Counted from the stretch's first letter, positions 53,162 through 61,426 are shown. The stretch: 64,000 bases of DNA from Gracilibacillus lacisalsi DSM 19029 (GCF_000377765.1 NZ_KB898672.1:46595-110594), one strand, 5' to 3'. A program made the numbers and translations. Notes: generated by a model not told the origin, from the letters alone.

Positions 53162-53192
53162 GTTGCATTTTTTAGCGGTTCGGGTATATAAT
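53162..53192 (+). promoter_or_regulatory. candidate promoter, SigA with overlapping SigB-like elements
   Basis: TTGCAT (53163-53168), 18 nt, TATAAT (53187-53192) gives a SigA promoter. Overlapping it, GTTGCA (53162-53167), 14 nt, GGGTAT (53182-53187) fits the SigB pattern GTTTAA-N13-15-GGGTAT with a poor -35. Drives the YhjD-like gene. Confidence 0.6.
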
Positions 53193-53226
53193 AGAACAAA
53201 CGTTCCCTTGGAGGTGGAAATGGAAA

Positions 53227-53622
53227 ATGAGATATTTAAACGAACAAGAATGGAAATTAGCATCACGTTTTCTATTTTTATCAATGGCCTTAAAGGTTAT
53301 TAAACATGATTTACAAAAAATGAACCAACTATCCCCTTTTAAGATAAATGAACCATATATTGCGCTGTTGGAAAAGATGGAAAAAAACGCAACCGAAGAA
53401 CGAAGAAAATTGCGCAAACAAATGCATCAGGAGAAAATTAAAGTCGTTGCAGCAGAAAAAAATGATTCATTCACATCTTACCTATTCCTCTGCAAAGGAA
53501 AAGAGGAAAAACGGAATTACTTTAATCCAGCTATTCGTAAAAAAGTCGAACTGATCTTAGAGGAATTACTTGCACATGCTTATGAATCAACGTCTTCCTC
53601 AAAAGAAGAAGTAAAGCTGTAA
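53227..53622 (+). CDS. YhjD-like hypothetical protein
   Basis: A 131-residue soluble helical protein: PFKINEPYIALLEKME, EERRKLRKQMHQEKIKVV and EKRNYFNPAIRKKVELI match my memory of B. subtilis YhjD-type proteins. No catalytic motif. GGAGGTGG precedes ATG after a strong promoter. Function unknown. Confidence 0.68.
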   Translation: MRYLNEQEWKLASRFLFLSMALKVIKHDLQKMNQLSPFKINEPYIALLEKMEKNATEERRKLRKQMHQEKIKVVAAEKNDSFTSYLFLCKGKEEKRNYFNPAIRKKVELILEELLAHAYESTSSSKEEVKL

Positions 53623-53690
53623 TTTTTTTAAGAAAATAGTGAACTTTTCATCTCCGTTCATGGTATAACTAGTAAAGGAGATGATTAAAA

Positions 53691-54062
53691 ATGCAATTAG
53701 GTTGGTGGATTAGCTTGATTGTTGTAATGATATTAGGTAATGCATTTGCGATAATCATTGCTACATTGAATAAAAAAGTAATAAAGGATCACCAGAAGAA
53801 AGTTGATTTCAAAAAATCAGATATATACTTTTACTGGACGAGATGGGATTATGTCACGATTATATGTGCTGCCTATGCATTTATCTGTATGATTGGATTA
53901 GCTACCTGCTTATTTATGGATCAAACTATCAATGACAATTGGGTACAATTTTTCCTTCACCAAACATTCATCTTTTCCTTGCTCTCATCAATATGGTTTA
54001 TTACGCGATTAGCATATGTATTTAAAGGAATTAAAGAGCGGTGGTCTGATGAGTTCAAATGA
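53691..54062 (+). CDS. hypothetical membrane protein upstream of a sigma factor
   Basis: A 123-residue protein with three predicted TM helices (about 3-24, 56-78, 90-110) and a DFKKSDIYFYWTRWDY loop. No family recognised. AAGGAGATG precedes ATG. Its end overlaps the start of the sigma factor by 14 nt, so the two are co-translated; it could be part of the sigma regulatory system. Confidence 0.65.
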   Translation: MQLGWWISLIVVMILGNAFAIIIATLNKKVIKDHQKKVDFKKSDIYFYWTRWDYVTIICAAYAFICMIGLATCLFMDQTINDNWVQFFLHQTFIFSLLSSIWFITRLAYVFKGIKERWSDEFK

Positions 54063-54546
54063 TAATATCCAAGTGGAGGAGTTATTTACCACTTACCATC
54101 AACAAATTTATCAGTTCACCTACCGCTACACGCAAGATGAAGCGTTAAGCTATGATATTGTCCAGGATACATTTATTAAATTTCAAAAATATCAAATGAA
54201 CTTTGATCCGTCTAGATCCCATATTCGCACTTTTTTATTCAGAATTGCTTACCAGATAACAATGACGAAACTAAAAAGACGGAACAAGTTCAAAAAACTA
54301 CTCCCTTTTTTATATGAACAAAACCAAAAAGAACCAGTATCACTAGAAGAAAAGATTACGATTCGCACTACCTTACAACAGCTACCACCTGAACAAAGAG
54401 CTGTAATTATTTTTACTTATTATCATGATTTAAGTCAAAAAGAGATTGCCGCTATTTTACAAATTCCGATTGGGACAGTAAAATCAAGACTACACAGTTC
54501 ATTAAAAAAGCTAAAAGACCTATTGGAGGTTGATGATGATGAATAA
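54049..54546 (+). CDS. ECF-type RNA polymerase sigma factor
   Basis: A 165-residue sigma-70 family protein with only regions 2 and 4: YRYTQDEALSYDIVQDTFIKFQKY (2.1-2.3) near residue 25-45 and LPPEQRAVIIFTYYHDLSQKEIAAILQIPIGTVKSRLHSSLKKL (4.2) near residue 115-158. ATG 54049 follows GGTGGTCTG; the upstream in-frame ATG lies in the previous gene. The next gene, overlapping by 8 nt, probably encodes its anti-sigma factor. Confidence 0.9.
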   Translation: MSSNDNIQVEELFTTYHQQIYQFTYRYTQDEALSYDIVQDTFIKFQKYQMNFDPSRSHIRTFLFRIAYQITMTKLKRRNKFKKLLPFLYEQNQKEPVSLEEKITIRTTLQQLPPEQRAVIIFTYYHDLSQKEIAAILQIPIGTVKSRLHSSLKKLKDLLEVDDDE

Positions 54547-54766
54547 ACACGATATTCCCGATGAATTAAAACAAAAATTAGATGAATTTGAAGTAGATGT
54601 ACCAGATATTCCATTGAAGAAATCATTATCACAACGGATCGCAAACTGGCTTTATGCGCCAGCGAAAAATCCGGTAGATCTTATCTCCAAGCAATGGACA
54701 CCATTAACAATTGCTTTGCTTCCTATGATCATATTACTTTGTTCGATACCCTTACTATTTATTTAG
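54539..54766 (+). CDS. putative small anti-sigma factor
   Basis: About 75 residues: a charged N-terminus (DELKQKLDEFEVDVPDIP) and one C-terminal TM helix (about 54-74). The place directly after an ECF sigma gene, with overlapping stop/start and one membrane span, fits an anti-sigma factor, but no ZAS or RsgI motif is visible. Start among ATGs at 54533-54539, with GGAGG at 54524. Confidence 0.6.
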   Translation: MNKHDIPDELKQKLDEFEVDVPDIPLKKSLSQRIANWLYAPAKNPVDLISKQWTPLTIALLPMIILLCSIPLLFI

Positions 54767-54778
54767 CGAATAAACCTA

Positions 54779-54811
54779 TAAACCCAATAAGGCAAGAGCC
54801 TTATTGGGTTT
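54779..54811. terminator. bidirectional terminator between the sigma operon and comK
   Basis: AAACCCAATAAGGC / GCCTTATTGGGTTT stem, loop AAGA, used by convergent genes. Confidence 0.87.
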
Positions 54812-54829
54812 ATTCTAGCCACCATCATC

Positions 54830-55360
54830 CTATCTCTTTGTATGCCATTTCGATTCCGCAATATGCTGAGAAGCCTCAAGAATGTGCTCCATTTTATTAC
54901 TAAGCAAGTAGCGATACTGGGCAGTGCGGTACAATTGATTGATCATCGTAGCATAAGAAACCTCTAACACCAAGTCCCGCCCATTTTTAAAAACGACCCG
55001 TGTTAAGTGCTGCTCTATTTTTTCTATTTCGAGAACGTGTGAATGTGCAATCCATGTACAAGCTTTTCTTAAGGGGGATTCCACTGGAAAAAAGTACATC
55101 CCACTTATCCGGTCAATTGCAATTGGTGGTTTATGCGTGATGCCACTTAACATTCTTGATCCTTCAATCAACCCTTTTAAACTAATACCAAATGCTTTAC
55201 AAGTAACATCCATCACTTGTTGTGTACTAAATGTCGTTTCATAATCATCTACTTCTTCATACTCAATCACACGGGTTAAAAACCTCCCATCTCCTTCATA
55301 ACCGACCACTGCTAATGTCTTTGGACTGATTTCCCGAACCTTCTCCATTAAAATTTCCAT
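54830..55360 (-). CDS. comK: competence transcription factor ComK
   Basis: A 176-residue protein with the ComK pattern: VDVTCKAFG-like MDVTCKAFGISLKG, ITHKPPIAIDRISGMYFFP near residue 73-92, CTWIAHSHVLEIE near 100, and LEVSYATMINQLYRTAQYR near 132-150. B. subtilis ComK is 192 residues and switches on DNA-uptake genes; this one is shorter at the C-terminus. AAAGGAGGAAATGAA precedes ATG. The med homologue in this window is a known positive factor for comK in B. subtilis. Confidence 0.88.
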   Translation of the reverse strand: MEILMEKVREISPKTLAVVGYEGDGRFLTRVIEYEEVDDYETTFSTQQVMDVTCKAFGISLKGLIEGSRMLSGITHKPPIAIDRISGMYFFPVESPLRKACTWIAHSHVLEIEKIEQHLTRVVFKNGRDLVLEVSYATMINQLYRTAQYRYLLSNKMEHILEASQHIAESKWHTKR

Positions 55361-55477
55361 TTCATTTCCTCCTTTAAATTATTCCACTATAATGTAGCAA
55401 TTTTTGATAAAATTGGATATAAAATAACAAAAAATAGCGCGAAATTTCGAGTTAGACTATCAATCTAGCAGAAATTT

Positions 55478-55486
55478 GCTATAATT
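55478..55486 (+). promoter_or_regulatory. extended -10 promoter element
   Basis: TGcTATAAT, an extended -10, lies about 65 nt before the DUF3939 gene; no good -35 is seen, as expected for extended -10 promoters. Confidence 0.5.
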
Positions 55487-55552
55487 TGCTTAAAAGAGGC
55501 AACTGAGTGGTCATTTCCAACAAAATTTTCGCAAAAAAATGAGGTGAAATAA

Positions 55553-56005
55553 TTGTGGTTTAAGAAAAAGAAAAAAGAAGCAAAAAAATTCCCTACAAAA
55601 GACATATCATTAGAAGAAGTCCGATCCGCGATTCATGAGTACAGCAGAGACTTACCTCCAAATATCCCATTGAAAATATTAATTAAAGACGACTTATCGC
55701 TAGACTATACTTTACTAGCTCCGATTTTGAAGGCGATTCCATCAAAAAAATACTATATGTCAAAAGAAACCTATGATTTATTTGAGGAAGAAGATAAACA
55801 TATTGCACAAGCTTTGGATCAAGTCCAGCAAGCAGTCGATCAATATATCGCACAAAAAAAGGAATTACCGATTATTGATCATGATCCCTATCGCAGAGTG
55901 AACTTTTTTAAATTAGAACAACTTAACTTAATCAGCGAACGACCAGAAGTGGATTTTTATATTACGGACCAAGAACAGTTAGTTACGACGATAAAGCCTA
56001 AGTAA
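55553..56005 (+). CDS. DUF3939-like protein
   Basis: A 150-residue soluble protein with a very basic N-terminus (WFKKKKKEAKKF), then KDISLEEVRSAIHEYS, YYMSKETYDLFEEE and a C-terminal DFYITDQEQLVTT, a pattern I associate with DUF3939 of Bacillales. Start is TTG 55553 after GAGGTGAAA. Function unknown. Confidence 0.72.
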   Translation: MWFKKKKKEAKKFPTKDISLEEVRSAIHEYSRDLPPNIPLKILIKDDLSLDYTLLAPILKAIPSKKYYMSKETYDLFEEEDKHIAQALDQVQQAVDQYIAQKKELPIIDHDPYRRVNFFKLEQLNLISERPEVDFYITDQEQLVTTIKPK

Positions 56006-56017
56006 AGGGGGATGTCT

Positions 56018-56107
56018 ATGAAAAGATCAGCTAATAAAACAAGACAACAAGCAACTTTCAATGATACCGATATTAAGGAGGAAATGGTATGCTTACTATT
56101 CCATTGA
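56018..56107 (+). CDS. possible 29-residue peptide
   Basis: ATG 56018 follows a good GGGGGATG site; the ORF (MKRSANKTRQQATF...) ends in TGA at 56105-56107 inside the next gene. It may be a leader peptide coupled to the DUF2651 gene or a chance ORF. Confidence 0.22.
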   Translation: MKRSANKTRQQATFNDTDIKEEMVCLLFH

Positions 56108-56343
56108 TCATTTTCATATTCCCTATCATATCTATTATACTTGGGGTCGTTGGTTACTTGATACTTAAAAACCTCACTTCACCTATTATTCTAGTGATAT
56201 TGCTTGGAATCATAGCTGCCCTTTTATGGTTTAACAGATCATTCGGTTTCTGGATTTTCATCTATGGATTTTTGACATTTGCAGGTGCTTTTTTAACTAA
56301 AATGGTAACTACCAAAATGAAAAGGAGGAAGCCTTTATCATGA
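56089..56343 (+). CDS. DUF2651-like small membrane protein
   Basis: An 84-residue, three-helix membrane protein (about 3-26, 30-48, 52-75) with a basic tail MKRRKPLS. It resembles the YbeF/DUF2651 group. AAGGAGGAAATG precedes its ATG. Function unknown. Confidence 0.65.
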   Translation: MLTIPLIIFIFPIISIILGVVGYLILKNLTSPIILVILLGIIAALLWFNRSFGFWIFIYGFLTFAGAFLTKMVTTKMKRRKPLS

Positions 56344-56381
56344 AGGCTTCTTTTTACTTTTTAAAAAGTTTTCTTATATTT

Positions 56382-56408
56382 TGAAACTATTTAAATCTCG
56401 CTTTCGTC
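56382..56408 (+). promoter_or_regulatory. candidate ECF-sigma promoter (autoregulation)
   Basis: TGAAAC (56382-56387), a 17-nt spacer and CGTC (56405-56408) fit SigV/SigX/SigM-type ECF promoters. It lies 40 nt before an ECF sigma gene, so autoregulation is likely. Confidence 0.72.
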
Positions 56409-56448
56409 CAATGTGCGAAAGTAAGATAAATGAGAGAAGAGTGGTGTC

Positions 56449-56967
56449 ATGACAGAACTGGAAAAAGAACAATTATTAGAAGAAACCATGATAAACTACG
56501 GTGATGATTTAGTACGGTTATCTTTCCAATATGTGAAAGATAAAGAGCTAGCTAAAGACATGGTTCAGAACACCTTTGTAAAGTGTTATAAAAACCTTGA
56601 GCAATTCAGAAATGAGGCTTCCATTAAAACATGGTTATATCGGATTGCTATCAATGAATGTAAGGACCATCTCAGGAGCTGGCATAACCGAAAAGTACAA
56701 GCAAAAAACTTTTTGGAAAATACGCTGACAATATTCTCAGCTGAAAGTAAGGTGATGGAAGCGGAGGAACAAAACGAAATTAAGGACTGTATTTTTTCAC
56801 TGCCAAAAAAGTATCGAGAGGTGATTTTTCTTTATTACTACAAATCTTTTACATTGGAAGAAATAGCAATCATTACAGAAGTTAACCTTAATACGGTGAA
56901 AACTAGATTAACTCGGGCAAAACAGCGGTTAAAAGTTATAATGAAGGAGGAAAATATTTATGGTTAG
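56449..56967 (+). CDS. ECF RNA polymerase sigma factor
   Basis: A 172-residue ECF sigma factor: region 2 with VKDKELAKDMVQNTFVKCYKNLEQFR near residue 28-55 and region 4 with LPKKYREVIFLYYYKSFTLEEIAIITEVNLNTVKTRLTRAK near 120-160. An ECF-type promoter is directly upstream. The next gene overlaps by 8 nt and encodes a membrane protein that is probably its anti-sigma factor. Confidence 0.93.
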   Translation: MTELEKEQLLEETMINYGDDLVRLSFQYVKDKELAKDMVQNTFVKCYKNLEQFRNEASIKTWLYRIAINECKDHLRSWHNRKVQAKNFLENTLTIFSAESKVMEAEEQNEIKDCIFSLPKKYREVIFLYYYKSFTLEEIAIITEVNLNTVKTRLTRAKQRLKVIMKEENIYG

Positions 56968-57799
56968 TAAATTCGAGAAAGAATTATCCTCTTATTTAAA
57001 TCAGGAAGATTTATCGTTTACAAAAGATGATAGAGAAAAAACATTTAACAAAATTCATAGCCAAACAACAACACAATATCATAATAAAAGTAGTTTCACA
57101 CGTCCAATAGTGCCGATCATGGCAACTATAGCAGTTTTCATATTGGCTATTGCGTTAATCCCATCTTTTATTCTTAACGAAAAACAAAATTCAGAAGCAG
57201 ACAAAAGTATCACATCAGCAGAAGAAGGCAATGGGGATTCTGTTTTATTGCTAATGGGTGAGGATGCAGATAGACACAGAAACCCTTTTAATCTTCTGCT
57301 TACCTTTAATTTCGATAAGGAAAGTGTAAAAGTAGTTTCCCTTCCCCGTGATTTACATGTTGACAGGTATAATGCTGAAGGTGAAAAATTCGAAAAAACA
57401 AAGCTATTACATGTTGGAGCTCATGATAACGATCCAGCAGCGAGCGTGAAAACTGTGTCTCATTATTTAGATATTCCGATTGATTACTATGCTTTGATGC
57501 CAATGGAAGAAATATTTCAATTATTAGGAATTGATGATGAAAATAAAATATATGAAATCGAAGAACAAAATAGCCTTGCCAATCTATTAGAGAAGGATCA
57601 AAAGTTTCCTGAATTAATGGAGCTTATTTCTCACCATCAAACAAATCTAACTGAAGATATTTTCAATCAAATGGAAAAGAAATCAAACCAATATGATATA
57701 ATTCAGTTGGAAGAAGGGTTAAACAATATCTTTGAAGATGAGATTTACTATGTTGAATTAGAACCAAGCTTCTTAGAAAAACTAAAAAATGATTTATAG
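56960..57799 (+). CDS. membrane protein with LCP (LytR-CpsA-Psr) domain, putative anti-sigma factor
   Basis: A 279-residue protein: cytoplasmic N-terminus (1-45), one TM helix (about 50-70), then an extracytoplasmic LCP-like domain (about 90-220) with LLLMGEDADRHRNPFNLLLTFNFDK and VSLPRDLHVDRYN. True LCP enzymes transfer teichoic acids to peptidoglycan and are about 300 residues; this one is shorter, and some of the usual Arg/Asp residues after the IPRD motif are not obvious. Operon overlap with sigma suggests it senses or handles wall-polymer intermediates. Confidence 0.78.
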   Translation: MVSKFEKELSSYLNQEDLSFTKDDREKTFNKIHSQTTTQYHNKSSFTRPIVPIMATIAVFILAIALIPSFILNEKQNSEADKSITSAEEGNGDSVLLLMGEDADRHRNPFNLLLTFNFDKESVKVVSLPRDLHVDRYNAEGEKFEKTKLLHVGAHDNDPAASVKTVSHYLDIPIDYYALMPMEEIFQLLGIDDENKIYEIEEQNSLANLLEKDQKFPELMELISHHQTNLTEDIFNQMEKKSNQYDIIQLEEGLNNIFEDEIYYVELEPSFLEKLKNDL

Positions 57800-57810
57800 A
57801 TAAGTAACCA

Positions 57811-57843
57811 AAAAAAGTCTTGTGTTTCCCCACAAGACTTTTA
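57811..57843. terminator. bidirectional intrinsic terminator
   Basis: AAAAGTCTTGTG / CACAAGACTTTT stem with loop TTTCCC between convergent genes. Confidence 0.87.
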
Positions 57844-57853
57844 CTATTGTTTC

Positions 57854-58438
57854 TCAAGATGATGAAACAAAATACCAACCATCCGCAAATTTAACGATTT
57901 CTTTAAAATCTCCTCCAAAGTCATGGGTAGCAGGCTTTTCATCCAGAGGCGAATGAGCAATACCTGAAAAGTTATCCAGTACTCCTCTATATGTAAAGAA
58001 AAAAACAGCTCCATCTTCTTCTACCACAATATCATTTCCACCACTTGTCACATGTGCATATTCATTTGGTAATTGAATCAATGAATCATTATAATCCACA
58101 TTGGGCTTTAGATCGCCATTATCTATTTTCTCAATTACTTCTTCCCTAGCTTCTTTTTTCATATAAAAGTTCCATTTCAATATCATTTGGTTAAACGGGA
58201 CAGTGAAAAAGAGAATAATTGTCACGATTTGAATTACTACCGGCTTCCATTTACGTTTAACAATCATAAGAATAACAGAAGTAATAAGCGTAATGATAAA
58301 AAAGCCATATACTGCTGTTAATATAAAGGGGAAGAAAAATGGTGTGAATGCTTCAACAATCTGCCACCTGAATATTTGAACTAGCAACACGAGCACACTA
58401 CTAATGATGGAACAGACTAGAAGGTAGCGAGATAGCAT
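57854..58438 (-). CDS. hypothetical membrane protein
   Basis: A 194-residue protein with three N-terminal TM helices (about 5-25, 34-60, 66-88) and an extracytoplasmic C-terminal half with repeated beta-strand-like segments (GGNDIVVEEDGAVFFFTYRG). No family recognised. Four nt downstream of the GNAT gene on the same strand, so co-transcribed. Confidence 0.65.
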   Translation of the reverse strand: MLSRYLLVCSIISSVLVLLVQIFRWQIVEAFTPFFFPFILTAVYGFFIITLITSVILMIVKRKWKPVVIQIVTIILFFTVPFNQMILKWNFYMKKEAREEVIEKIDNGDLKPNVDYNDSLIQLPNEYAHVTSGGNDIVVEEDGAVFFFTYRGVLDNFSGIAHSPLDEKPATHDFGGDFKEIVKFADGWYFVSSS

Positions 58439-58442
58439 GACT

Positions 58443-58883
58443 TCACCTCCTGTTATTGATAGTTTTTACAAAGCCTATTCTTTTCGCTTCATAGCCCAAC
58501 GTTGAGTAAATTTGATGTGCATTTTTTCTTTCTTCACGATTACCACTATTAATTAATATTTTTCTCGCTCCATGTTTCTCAGCCCACTCTTCACTGGTTA
58601 CAAGTAACTGTCTTCCAATTCCTTGTCCTCGAAATTTCTGATCAACAATAAATACACCAACTTGAACAAAAGTCCGATCGTGTTCATAGAAATGTTGCAG
58701 AGATACCCCTAGTAGTCCAACAATAATATTCTGTTCCTCTGCCACGAAAGTTTGATAGTTAGGTAGTGTTTGAATGGTAGCCATTCTTTGCTGAAACTGA
58801 TCTTCTGTCGTAGGATAGCCTAATTGTTTCATTAAAGGTAGAATTTGTGGAACATCACTAATTTTGAAATGCCTGATAAGCAT
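58443..58883 (-). CDS. GNAT-family N-acetyltransferase
   Basis: A 146-residue GNAT protein: RHFKISDVPQILPLMKQLGYP at the start and acetyl-CoA site VDQKFRGQGIGRQLLVTSEEWA near residue 85-105, then NAHQIYSTLGYE near 125. Substrate unknown. GGAGGTG precedes ATG. Confidence 0.9.
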   Translation of the reverse strand: MLIRHFKISDVPQILPLMKQLGYPTTEDQFQQRMATIQTLPNYQTFVAEEQNIIVGLLGVSLQHFYEHDRTFVQVGVFIVDQKFRGQGIGRQLLVTSEEWAEKHGARKILINSGNREERKNAHQIYSTLGYEAKRIGFVKTINNRR

Positions 58884-58907
58884 GATACACCTCCAACCTT
58901 GCTTGCG

Positions 58908-59354
58908 TTAGTTATGTTTTCTTTTAAATGTAATTACTATCGCAACTATTACAGCGATAGCAATAATAGCAACTACACTTATGATAACAGTTTGTATAAG
59001 TGGATACACATCTCGTTTATCTGCCTGAAATTCACCTTTTCGTACTGCTTTTTTATACTCGCCTGGACTAATTTCAACTGCAATAGCTTCCTCTGTACTT
59101 ACTCCTTGTATGGAATAATATTTGGTCCCCTTTGGATAAGCATTGGAGAAATTTCCAGAGTACGTCTCCATATCTGAATACCTTGTTACTTCCCCTATCT
59201 CTTCAGCAATATTTGTAATAGATTCATCCACCACTTCATAGGTGTGATCATCCCAAACAACAAAAGGATACGCCCATGAAGTAGCAAAAACCATGTTCGT
59301 AGACAAAAAGACTCCCATCGTTATCAAGAACAAAACACGAAGAAACTGTTTCAT
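58908..59354 (-). CDS. small exported membrane protein of the WAYPFVV family, copy 2
   Basis: A 148-residue paralogue of the protein at 24366-24812: signal peptide (1-24), domain beginning WAYPFVVWDDHTYEVVDE, IGEVTRYSD, YPKGTKYYSIQGV, EAIAVEISPGEYKKA, then one TM helix (about 118-142) with a basic end. Function unknown; the duplicate in the window shows it is a small expanded family. GGAGCCCG precedes ATG. Confidence 0.75.
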   Translation of the reverse strand: MKQFLRVLFLITMGVFLSTNMVFATSWAYPFVVWDDHTYEVVDESITNIAEEIGEVTRYSDMETYSGNFSNAYPKGTKYYSIQGVSTEEAIAVEISPGEYKKAVRKGEFQADKRDVYPLIQTVIISVVAIIAIAVIVAIVITFKRKHN

Positions 59355-59426
59355 AACGGGCTCCTTTATTTGGAGATTTATACGGTTATTTTAACATTCA
59401 TTTCTAAATAATGGTATATGTTTTAA

Positions 59427-59455
59427 TTGACATACTGTATACACATGTATACAAT
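59427..59455 (+). promoter_or_regulatory. SigA promoter with palindromic operator in the spacer
   Basis: TTGACA (59427-59432), 17 nt, TACAAT (59450-59455). The inverted repeat TGTATAC-ACAT-GTATACA (59436-59453) covers the spacer and -10, a good position for repressor binding. The regulator is not in the immediate neighbourhood. Confidence 0.8.
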
Positions 59456-59480
59456 TAATAAAAAGAAGAGGAGATGACCA

Positions 59481-59756
59481 ATGAACAGTGACAAATCAGA
59501 TCATATCCATTTAAAAAAAAGGGGTGCTAAGACATTTCGTCGTGGGAGGGCTCTCGCTTTTTTAGAACGCTTAAAACTAAAGCGCTCGACTATTCAACAA
59601 CAATTAGATCAACCCGAATTTCAGTCCATCCAACAAATATTAGTCGGTGAATTAAAGGCAATTGATATGATGATGGAAGAATTTAAACAGTTGTTTGAAT
59701 TAGATGAAACAGAAACGCACAATCAAAAGGGATGTGATCAGAATGAAGAAAATTAA
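59481..59756 (+). CDS. hypothetical helical protein upstream of an O-methyltransferase
   Basis: A 91-residue protein: very basic N-terminus (LKKRGAKTFRRGRALAFLERLKLKRS) and an acidic C-terminal helix (QILVGELKAIDMMMEEFKQLFELDE). It could bind nucleic acid, but the family is not known to me. GAGGAGATG precedes ATG. It overlaps the methyltransferase start by 14 nt, so one operon. Confidence 0.68.
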   Translation: MNSDKSDHIHLKKRGAKTFRRGRALAFLERLKLKRSTIQQQLDQPEFQSIQQILVGELKAIDMMMEEFKQLFELDETETHNQKGCDQNEEN

Positions 59757-60378
59757 TCAGTATATTGACTCCGTTTTTAATCCGCAAGATAGTTTACTGG
59801 AAGGTGTGATTACCTCCATCAAGGAAAATGGAATGCCTAATATTTCTGTATCAGCTTCTTCTGGAAAATTTTTAACGATGTTAGTGTCGATTTCAGGTGC
59901 TAAACATGTGCTGGAAATTGGGGCACTTGGTGGATATAGTGGGATATGTCTTGCAAGAGGTTTTGGACCAAATGGCTCGCTCACCTCTTTAGAATTAGAG
60001 GAGAAATATGCAAAGTTAGCGGAAAGTAACCTCGCTAAAGCAGGTTTCAAAGACCAGGTTACATACTTAACAGGTCCTGCTTTAGAAAGTCTTGAAAAGC
60101 TGGAAGCAGAAAATAAACGATTTGACTTTTTCTTTATTGATGCTGATAAAGGAAATTATCCGAATTATTTGGAACGATGCATTAAACTGGCGAACCCCAA
60201 TGCTGTGCTTGCTATCGATAATGTGTTGGTAAGAGGTAGTGTCGCTGATCAGAGCATAGACACCAAACGTTATACCACATTGATGAAGGAGTTTAATCAA
60301 ACAGTCGCAGATCATCCACAATTAGAATCCATACTCGTTCCGATTGGTGATGGTATTACCATAGCCCAAGTAAAATAA
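59743..60378 (+). CDS. O-methyltransferase family 3 (CCoAMT-like)
   Basis: About 211 residues: SAM-binding motif I VLEIGALGGYSGICLARG near residue 52, LTSLELEEKYAKLA, and FDFFFIDADKGNY near 125 with the metal-binding Asp, then AIDNVLVRGSVAD. A metal-dependent SAM methyltransferase acting on a catechol-like or other hydroxyl substrate. ATG 59743 is spaced to GGGATGTG. Also resembles TrmR-type tRNA methyltransferases, so a tRNA substrate is possible. Confidence 0.9.
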   Translation: MKKINQYIDSVFNPQDSLLEGVITSIKENGMPNISVSASSGKFLTMLVSISGAKHVLEIGALGGYSGICLARGFGPNGSLTSLELEEKYAKLAESNLAKAGFKDQVTYLTGPALESLEKLEAENKRFDFFFIDADKGNYPNYLERCIKLANPNAVLAIDNVLVRGSVADQSIDTKRYTTLMKEFNQTVADHPQLESILVPIGDGITIAQVK

Positions 60379-60380
60379 AG

Positions 60381-60413
60381 AATGAAGGACATCCTTTGTC
60401 CTTCATTCTTTCA
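60381..60413 (+). terminator. intrinsic terminator of the methyltransferase operon
   Basis: GAATGAAGGACA / TGTCCTTCATTC stem followed by TTTC. Confidence 0.87.
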
Positions 60414-60472
60414 TAAGAGCACTTTTTTTCATATTGGTCTTTTTTGTCCTCGAGGAATGCTAGAGCACCCCG

Positions 60473-61345
60473 TTATTGCCTCTCTACCGGTATCCAAATC
60501 TCACTTTTAAAGTCTGGCGAATCAAAATCGCTATTTTCATTCCAAAGAATCTCTGGACCTTTCGTTTGCTGATAATTGGATGATGGGAACCATTCAGCGT
60601 AAATTCTCCCCCATGTCTCCTGCAAATGTTGTGGGAACGGACCAATTGATTCGAAAACTGCCCAAGTAAAGGCCGGAACCTCTAAAGCAGCCCATTGTTC
60701 TGGGCACTCTTCTGTTGTAGCAACCCCAATATAATGATCCAGCTCTCCTTTTTCCTCCATACGTCCTTCTGAGAAATTGGTGGATGCTTGAATGATCCCA
60801 TTAGGTTTTGTGTTCGAGAGCTCTTTCAATTGCTCGATTTTCTCCTTGTTCAGTGATTTCCACATGGCGGTGATCTCTGGATTCTCTCCTTCAAAAATAA
60901 TTGGCACCCGTTTTTGCACACCAACAATTCGGAAGGGATTCTTTTCTTCGATACGATAGTTCATCTCATTTCCTCCTTCAATTGATAATCGGAAGATCAT
61001 TTTTGGAAAAGATTTCAGTGGTGAACCATGCTGTTTTGCATCTGACGGTTTAATGCCGTGCAAAGCTTGAAAAGCTCTGGCAAAAGAATCAGGAGATTGA
61101 TAGCCATATTTAATGGCAATATCAATTACTCTAGCATCGCTATTTTGTAGTTCAAATGCTGCGACAGTTAAGCGTCGACGGCGAATATATTCCGATAAAG
61201 TAATACCTGCCAGAAAAGAAAACATTCGCTTAAAATGGTATTCAGAACAATAGGCAATACTCGCTATTTTTGTGTAATCTATTTCATTAGTTAAATTCTC
61301 CTCGATATATTCCAATGCCTTGTTCATTTCTAGTAATCCATTCAT
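60473..61345 (-). CDS. AraC-family regulator with GyrI-like effector domain
   Basis: About 290 residues: an N-terminal AraC double helix-turn-helix (about 1-105; [28 protein letters not shown] and [25 protein letters not shown]) and a C-terminal GyrI-like effector-binding domain (about 128-290; [15 protein letters not shown] and EIWIPVERQ). Such regulators respond to small amphiphilic molecules. ATG 61345 follows GGGAGGTC. Target not in view. Confidence 0.9.
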   Translation of the reverse strand: MNGLLEMNKALEYIEENLTNEIDYTKIASIAYCSEYHFKRMFSFLAGITLSEYIRRRRLTVAAFELQNSDARVIDIAIKYGYQSPDSFARAFQALHGIKPSDAKQHGSPLKSFPKMIFRLSIEGGNEMNYRIEEKNPFRIVGVQKRVPIIFEGENPEITAMWKSLNKEKIEQLKELSNTKPNGIIQASTNFSEGRMEEKGELDHYIGVATTEECPEQWAALEVPAFTWAVFESIGPFPQHLQETWGRIYAEWFPSSNYQQTKGPEILWNENSDFDSPDFKSEIWIPVERQ

Positions 61346-61426
61346 CAAAATGACCTCCCTTGATTAAAGAATAGCAGGAATAAAAGAAGCTCTTCCGACT
61401 TTTGGTGCACAAAAGTGTCGGATCGA

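Noticed and set aside
55361..55552. ComK boxes (AAAA-N5-TTTT) in the comK upstream region
   Set aside because: AT-rich runs are present, but no clean pair of boxes with the right spacing could be placed.
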